DNA of 64,000 bases, taken from NCBI RefSeq assembly GCF_020880995.1, contig NZ_JAJISD010000010.1, positions 175,302 through 239,301 on the forward strand, in the 5' to 3' direction. The first letter of the stretch is position 1, and each line of letters begins with the position of its first letter. Positions 59,830 to 64,000 of the stretch are shown here, piece after piece. The stretch is from Reyranella aquatilis. GTDB taxonomy: Bacteria; Pseudomonadota; Alphaproteobacteria; Reyranellales; Reyranellaceae. Below the pieces are notes generated by a model. It was not told the DNA's origin, did no database searches, and saw only the letters and a list, made by a program, of their open reading frames with translations. Made by a program: the position numbers and the translations under genes.

Positions 59830-60465
59830 ATGGCGGAACCGACGTTCGATCGTCCTCTGCGCGCCGACGCGGCGGTGCATGCGCTGGGCCTGTTGCTGGG
59901 CATCGTCGGCGCGGTCTCGATGGTGATCGTGGCGGCACAGTCGCCGGGGCAGGGGCGGATGGCGGCAGTCCTCGTCTATGTCGCGGGATTGCTTGCGATG
60001 CTGGGCTGCTCGGCGGCCTACAATCTGCGGATCACCAGTCCGCGCCGCGAGTGGCTGCGCCGCCTCGACCACGCCGCGATCTTCGTGATGATCGCCGGCA
60101 CCTACACGCCGCTCACGCTGCTGAAGTTGCGGGAGCCGTGGTCGAGCGGGCTGACGGCGGTGATGTGGAGCATGGCGGCCCTCGGCATCGCCGCGAAGCT
60201 GCTGCAGCCCCGCCGTATCGAATCGCTGTCGGTGCTGCTCTATCTGCTGATGGGCTGGATCGGCGTGCTCGCGATCGACGAGCTGCTGGCTTCCGTCGAA
60301 CCGACGACGCTGCTTCTGCTTCTCGCAGGCGGCGTGGTCTATTCGCTGGGCACGATCTTCCATCTGTCGAGTCGGCTGCCGTACCAGCAGGCGCTGTGGC
60401 ATGCTTCGGTGCTGCTCGCCGCTTCTATCCACTATGCGGCGATCCTGTTGTTGTTGACGCGCTGA
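59830..60465 (+). CDS. hemolysin III/PAQR-family membrane protein
   Basis: 211-residue seven-helix membrane protein of the hemolysin III (YqfA/TrhA) family, related to PAQR receptors. The family residues are visible: a Ser/Tyr-Asn pair in GCSAAYNLRI, DHAAIFVMIAGTYTP, and late His residues in LWHASVLLAASIHYA that fit the zinc site. Membrane homeostasis rather than true haemolysis is the likely role. The ATG at 59830 is the first inside the real N terminus; the open frame upstream crosses the ridA promoter region. Confidence 0.9.
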   Translation: MAEPTFDRPLRADAAVHALGLLLGIVGAVSMVIVAAQSPGQGRMAAVLVYVAGLLAMLGCSAAYNLRITSPRREWLRRLDHAAIFVMIAGTYTPLTLLKLREPWSSGLTAVMWSMAALGIAAKLLQPRRIESLSVLLYLLMGWIGVLAIDELLASVEPTTLLLLLAGGVVYSLGTIFHLSSRLPYQQALWHASVLLAASIHYAAILLLLTR

Positions 60466-60489
60466 AGCCACGCCGCTTTAGCTGATCGC

Positions 60490-61134
60490 ATGTCGTCGCT
60501 TCTCCTCTTCCGCGTCACCGCGGTGGCCGTCGTCGTTGCCGGCATCGCGATGATGGTCGCCGGCGGCGCGACCAGCGTCTGGGCCTGGACGACACCCGAT
60601 ACGCACCTTGTCTTTCGCGTCGGCCTGCCGCTCGCAACCGCGTGGCTGGTCTTCACCATGATGAAGCTGGCGCTTGCCTTGCCGCACGCGTGGAAGGGTG
60701 AGGAGAAGGAGCCCGCGCCCGATGCGCATGTGGCGCTGGAGAGCGCCCGGGCCGATGCGGCCGACGGCTGGGTGAAGAAGTCGGCGCCCGATGCCGTGTC
60801 CGTGCGCCAGATCCTGCTGCCGCGCGAGCCGGAGCCGCGCCGGCGACGCCGTGTGGCGCAACGCGTCGAACTGCGCGGCGGCCGCGTCCTCTATCGCGTG
60901 GTGCCGGCGCGCCCGAACACGACGGCGCGGCGCGTCACGGTCGCGGCGGCGCTGGCCGTCGCGGGGCTCGCTCTCTTCCTCGCCCTGGGGCCGATCGACC
61001 TCGAGAACGTGAGCTGGATCGCCTCACTTTTCCGCGCGCTCGAGGAGCTTCCGGGCCTTTTCGAGCGCGTCGAGGCAGCCGGCCTCCTGGCCACGCTCGG
61101 CTTCGGCGCGCGCGGCGACCAGCAGGGCCTGTAG
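60490..61134 (+). CDS. hypothetical membrane protein, 214 aa
   Basis: Not recognised. Hydrophobic helices lie near residues 5-28, 42-64 and 148-168, separated by a long polar Ala/Glu/Arg-rich segment with a RRRRR patch near residue 119. The last 37 codons overlap the minus-strand gene at 61024-61521; no stop occurs before 61134, so one of the two coding tails may be unconstrained. It follows the hemolysin III gene by 24 bases. Confidence 0.6.
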   Translation: MSSLLLFRVTAVAVVVAGIAMMVAGGATSVWAWTTPDTHLVFRVGLPLATAWLVFTMMKLALALPHAWKGEEKEPAPDAHVALESARADAADGWVKKSAPDAVSVRQILLPREPEPRRRRRVAQRVELRGGRVLYRVVPARPNTTARRVTVAAALAVAGLALFLALGPIDLENVSWIASLFRALEELPGLFERVEAAGLLATLGFGARGDQQGL

Positions 61135-61521
61135 CGCGGTCCGGTCGGCGGCTCGGTCCTTCGTCGCCCCGTCCTTGCCGGCCTCCGGGGAGGCCGGCGC
61201 CGCCTGCTTGGGCGTGACGTCGGGCATCGTCGGCATGCGGCTGTCGGTGGTTGCGGGTGGTTTGATGACCGAGCGGTCCGGGGTGGCGGGCGGCTCGATC
61301 ACGCCGCCCGAGCGGCCGAGGTCGCGCGAGGTGACACCCGGACCCGTGCCCTGGCCGGGCGCGCCCGGCGCCTTGTCGGGAGAGGCGGTCGGCGGATCCG
61401 TCGAGATGTTCTGGCTGCGGGCCAGCTCGCGCACTTTGTCGAGGCAGCCTTCGGCCACAGCCGTTCCCGGGAACAGCGCCAGCGCCAGGATCGTGATCGG
61501 GGCGGAAAATGGTCTGTGCAT
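61024..61521 (-). CDS. hypothetical exported protein with Pro-rich linker and coiled C terminus
   Basis: 165-residue protein with a Sec signal peptide (residues 1-23, cleaved near AVA). The mature start EGCLDKVRELA is followed by a long Pro/Ala/Thr/Gly-rich unstructured segment, then a helical ending ALQALLVAARAEAERGQEAGCLDALEKARKLL. The two cysteines (one near each end) could pair. No family is recognised. Its 3' third overlaps the plus-strand gene at 60490 by 111 bases. Confidence 0.6.
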   Translation of the reverse strand: MHRPFSAPITILALALFPGTAVAEGCLDKVRELARSQNISTDPPTASPDKAPGAPGQGTGPGVTSRDLGRSGGVIEPPATPDRSVIKPPATTDSRMPTMPDVTPKQAAPASPEAGKDGATKDRAADRTALQALLVAARAEAERGQEAGCLDALEKARKLLERAEK

Positions 61522-61637
61522 GAATGCGCAAACGGCTCGTCGCGAGGCGTGGTTGCGCCCTTGAATTGCGGCCCGAGACCCCTAACATAACGAGTGCAAA
61601 ATGCCGGGATGAACCCGGTGGCAACAGGGATGTCCAG

Positions 61638-62645
61638 ATGACCAGGTTTCGTTGGCTCGCGATCCTCGCGGCTTTGATCATTGCGGTGCCGTCGCTGGCG
61701 CCGTCGCCCGCCGACGCGCGCGCGGGCGGTGGCAGCGGCTCGGGCAGCCGCGGCAGCAAGTCGGGCGATGCCCCGGCGCCGACCCAGACCGCGCCGACCT
61801 CCAAGCCGGTCGAGCGCAGCACCACGCCGCAGCAGAAGAGCCCGTCGGCCAGCCCGGCCAACACCGCCGCGGCCGGCGCCAAGCCCGGCTTCATGCAGCG
61901 CAATCCGTTCCTGTCGGGCCTGCTCGGCGGCATGCTGGGCGCCGGCCTGATCGGCATGCTGTTCGGCGGCGGCTTCGGCGCGGGCCTCGCCGGCCTGGCG
62001 GGCATGCTGGGCTTCCTGCTGCAGATCGCCCTGATCGGCGGCATCGTCTACTTCGCCGTCCGCTGGTGGAAGTCGCGCAACGGCACGCCCGCCGCGGCCT
62101 TCGCGGGCGCGGGTGCCGGCGGCGGCACTCCGCCGTCGCCGAATTCGGCCCAGCCGGAAGCGACGCCGATGGCCCGCTCCGGCCTGCAGTCGATGCTGGG
62201 CGGTGCCGGTGCCGGCGCCGCGTCGGGCTTCGCCACGCCGCAGCTCGCCATCCTCGAGGCCGACTACAATGCCTTCGAGGCGCTGCTGAAGGACGTGCAG
62301 GCCGCCTACAGCGCGGGCGACCTCGCCAGGCTGCGCAGCCTCGTGACGCCCGAAATGCTGGGCTACTTCTCGCAGGAGCTGTCGGCCAACGCGAGCCGCG
62401 GCGTCGAGAACAAGGTCACGGACGTGAAGCTCGAGCAGGGCGACCTGTCCGAGGCCTGGAGCGAGGGCCCGATCGATTACGCGACGGTCGCGATGCGCTT
62501 CAGCATGATCGACGTCATGCGCAACGTCGCCGACGGCCGCGTGGTCGAGGGCAACGAGCAGGTGCGTAGCGAGGCCACAGAAGTGTGGACCTTCCTGCGC
62601 AGCCAGGGCGGCAACTGGATCCTCTCGGCGATCCAGCAGACCTGA
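61638..62645 (+). CDS. Tim44-domain membrane protein
   Basis: 335-residue protein. An N-terminal signal/anchor (about 5-27) precedes a Gly/Ser/Pro-rich linker, two to three hydrophobic Gly-rich helices (about 92-150), and a C-terminal Tim44-like domain (about 205-335; LEADYNAFEALLKDVQAAYSAGD, then MLGYFSQEL and EVWTFLRSQGGNWILSAIQQT). In mitochondria Tim44 tethers Hsp70 to the translocase; bacterial members (TimA-like, MctT) have unclear envelope roles. AGGGA lies before the ATG at 61638. A strong terminator follows. Confidence 0.88.
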   Translation: MTRFRWLAILAALIIAVPSLAPSPADARAGGGSGSGSRGSKSGDAPAPTQTAPTSKPVERSTTPQQKSPSASPANTAAAGAKPGFMQRNPFLSGLLGGMLGAGLIGMLFGGGFGAGLAGLAGMLGFLLQIALIGGIVYFAVRWWKSRNGTPAAAFAGAGAGGGTPPSPNSAQPEATPMARSGLQSMLGGAGAGAASGFATPQLAILEADYNAFEALLKDVQAAYSAGDLARLRSLVTPEMLGYFSQELSANASRGVENKVTDVKLEQGDLSEAWSEGPIDYATVAMRFSMIDVMRNVADGRVVEGNEQVRSEATEVWTFLRSQGGNWILSAIQQT

Positions 62646-62670
62646 TCGCTCCCGAGCGAGGGAATATCGA

Positions 62671-62704
62671 ATCGGCCGGCCCGCAAAGCCGGCCGATTTT
62701 CTTT
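62671..62704 (+). terminator. rho-independent terminator after the Tim44-domain gene
   Basis: Ten-base perfect stem (62671-62680 with 62688-62697) and a seven-base loop, followed by TTTTCTTT. It lies 26 bases past the stop. Confidence 0.9.
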
Positions 62705-62804
62705 GTGCGGCCCGCTCCTTGCAGCGCCCGTGACGCCGCCCGCGCGCGGCGATAGCCTGCGTGTGGGGAAGGGCCGGGGAAGGCCAGCTATTGGGGAGAC
62801 GTTA

Positions 62805-63779
62805 ATGATCCGCCTGACACGAAGGGCCGCCCTCGGTGGCGCCGCGCTGTTGCCGCTCAGCCTCGCCGCGCCGTCGCGCGCGCAGGCCAAGTTCCCCGAC
62901 AAGCCGATCCGGCTGATCATCCCCTGGGCCGCCGGCGGTCCGGCCGATGCCGGCTTCCGCATCCTCGCCGAGTCCGCAGCGAAGAAGCTCGGCCAGCCGG
63001 TGATCGTCGAGAACAAGGGCGGTGCGGCCGGCGTGCTGGGCGCGCTGGCGCTGCAGGATGCCAAGCCCGACGGCTACACGATCAGCCAGATGCACATGAG
63101 CGTGCTGCGCCAGCCGATGGTGAACGCCTCGCTCAAGTACGACCCGATCCGGGACCTGACCTACATCCTGCAGATCACCGGCTTCGTGATGGGCGTCGTC
63201 GTGCGCCCCGACGCGCCGTGGAAGACGCTGCCCGAGCTGCTGGCCTATGCGAAGGCCAATCCCGGCAAGCTGAACTGGGGCACGCTGGGCGCCGGCTCGA
63301 CGCAGCATCTCGCGATGGAGAGCCTCGGCCTGAAGCAGGGCCTCAGCTGGACGCACGCACCCTATCGCGGCACCGCCGACACGCTGCGCGCGCTGATGGG
63401 CGGCGAGATCGACTTCGCCTCGGAGTCCTCCGGCTGGGCGCCGCTCGTCATGTCGGGCAAGCTGCGCCTGCTCGCGGTCTTCACCAAGAGCCGCGCCAGG
63501 CGCTTCCCCGACGTGCCGACGGTCCAGGAGCTCGGCCTGGAAATCGCCGTCGACAGTCCGGGCGGTCTCATCGGCCCCAAGGGCATGGACCCCGCGGTGG
63601 TGAAAATCCTGGCCGACGCCTTCCGCGAGGCCGCGGGCGAGCCCAAGCATCTCGAGTTCCTGGAGAACATGGACCAGCCGCTGCTGCTGCTCGACGGACC
63701 GGCCTATCAGGCGGAGATGGCGAGGACGATGGAGCAGGAGCGGGAACTGCTCAGGAAGCTGAACCTGCTGGCGACTTAA
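62805..63779 (+). CDS. Bug-type tripartite tricarboxylate transporter substrate-binding protein
   Basis: 324-residue periplasmic binding protein. The signal has a twin-Arg motif (LTRRAALGG) and is cleaved near SRAQ. Family motifs are PDKPIRLIIPWAAGGPAD, VIVENKGGAAGVLG, LGAGSTQHLAMESLG and APYRGTADTLRALMGG. It is the third and most divergent orphan Bug-type protein in the window; no transporter membrane subunits are near. It sits between a strong terminator and a structured palindromic repeat, so it is likely a monocistronic gene. Confidence 0.93.
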   Translation: MIRLTRRAALGGAALLPLSLAAPSRAQAKFPDKPIRLIIPWAAGGPADAGFRILAESAAKKLGQPVIVENKGGAAGVLGALALQDAKPDGYTISQMHMSVLRQPMVNASLKYDPIRDLTYILQITGFVMGVVVRPDAPWKTLPELLAYAKANPGKLNWGTLGAGSTQHLAMESLGLKQGLSWTHAPYRGTADTLRALMGGEIDFASESSGWAPLVMSGKLRLLAVFTKSRARRFPDVPTVQELGLEIAVDSPGGLIGPKGMDPAVVKILADAFREAAGEPKHLEFLENMDQPLLLLDGPAYQAEMARTMEQERELLRKLNLLAT

Positions 63780-63795
63780 AAACAACCTCACCCTG

Positions 63796-63884
63796 AGGAG
63801 CGGCCGCAAGGCCGCGTCTCGAAGGGTGCGCGCGAGCACCGTGTCTGTGGCCCATCCTTCGAGACGGCTGCTGCGCAGCCTCCT
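63796..63884. repeat. structured palindromic intergenic repeat
   Basis: The element can fold as a cloverleaf: outer stem AGGAG/CTCCT (63796-63800 with 63880-63884); a side hairpin GCGGCC-GCAA-GGCCGC (63800-63815) with a GNRA loop; a central 10-base stem GTCTCGAAGG/CCTTCGAGAC (63816-63825 with 63856-63865); and a second side hairpin GGCTG-CTGCG-CAGCC (63866-63880). Repeats of this kind are dispersed in many alphaproteobacterial chromosomes; recurrence in this genome cannot be checked from one copy. Confidence 0.7.
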
Positions 63885-64000
63885 TGTATCAAGAGACGGC
63901 CGCGTCGGCGTAGAGTTGCGGGCGCGGTCTCGGTGGAGAGCCCGGAGTCTCCTGGGGCCTACAAGCCCGTTCCTGAGCTCGGTGCCTCCACCGTTGATTT
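63885..64000. other. unassigned window end
   Basis: I see no convincing gene in these last bases. The minus strand has an open but short frame and the plus strand holds several small palindromes. It could be the edge of an insertion sequence or of the next gene's upstream region; the window ends before this can be decided. Confidence 0.25.

Noticed and set aside
1..64000. CRISPR arrays, tRNA or rRNA genes, prophage or complete insertion sequence
   Set aside because: No regularly spaced repeats, cloverleaf tRNA, transposase, integrase or phage structural gene could be recognised in any region.

Overview
The window is a gene-dense, GC-rich piece of a bacterial chromosome with about 62 protein genes. 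I found no tRNA, rRNA, CRISPR array or complete mobile element. No stretch longer than about 300 bases lacks a gene. The gene set suggests an alphaproteobacterium, perhaps near Reyranella or Bradyrhizobium. The clues are a class I lysyl-tRNA synthetase, three orphan tripartite-tricarboxylate (Bug-type) binding proteins, HisKA_2 and hybrid sensor kinases, and palindromic intergenic repeats of a kind I associate with that group. The taxon is an inference; no marker gene is present.

Layout. 0-8.4 kb: end of a D-2-hydroxyacid dehydrogenase, a membrane-anchored TPR protein, two small proteins, a DinG/XPD-type helicase, a sterol desaturase-family enzyme and a YbfB-type MFS carrier. 8.4-17.4 kb: class I LysRS, a ureidoglycolate lyase-like protein, then small regulator-enzyme pairs: TetR/SDR, nitroreductase-like/MarR and TetR/sterol desaturase. 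Each pair has a visible inverted repeat or promoter in the controlling gap. An SDR without the catalytic Tyr and a ketopantoate reductase-family protein follow. 17.4-20.1 kb: a flavin-binding stress-type protein, two tiny lipoproteins, small exported or membrane proteins and a two-TM ion channel. 20.2-25.4 kb: a Baeyer-Villiger-type monooxygenase, an N-acyl-D-amino-acid deacylase-type amidohydrolase, and a type III polyketide synthase with an ICMT-type methyltransferase. 25.4-31.2 kb (minus strand): a glutaminase-STAS-cyclic-nucleotide-binding fusion directly behind a PAS/GAF hybrid histidine kinase, then a branched-chain aminotransferase.

31.2-36.5 kb: DMT exporter, YXWGXW-type secreted protein, altronate dehydratase family, cold shock protein, GNAT, amidase. 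36.5-41.7 kb: a tight operon of a Cache-type adenylate cyclase, a methyltransferase, a binding-protein/permease fusion and a second permease, with no ATPase in sight. 41.7-49.6 kb: two Bug-type binding proteins, an SDR, Cu-Zn superoxide dismutase, a D-cysteine desulfhydrase-family enzyme, an exported single-Cys MsrA, a DUF4345-like membrane protein and AsmA. 49.8-54.2 kb: small unknown, second cold shock protein, fatty acid desaturase, CoA-transferase, DUF1348 protein, methyltransferase. 54.4-59.3 kb: a TPR/beta-barrel outer-membrane protein with a FecR-domain exported partner, then on the minus strand a CHASE3 HisKA_2 kinase followed by a sugar-type periplasmic binding protein. 59.3-64 kb: RidA, hemolysin III family, two genes overlapping tail to tail, a Tim44-domain protein, a third Bug-type binding protein and a structured palindromic repeat.

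The most unusual units are the glutaminase/STAS/CNB fusion with its sensor kinase, the adenylate cyclase-ABC permease operon, the TPR-barrel/FecR pair and the CHASE3 kinase/binding-protein pair. All four point to extracellular sensing tied to cyclic-nucleotide or phosphorelay signalling. Any functional link between them is inference.
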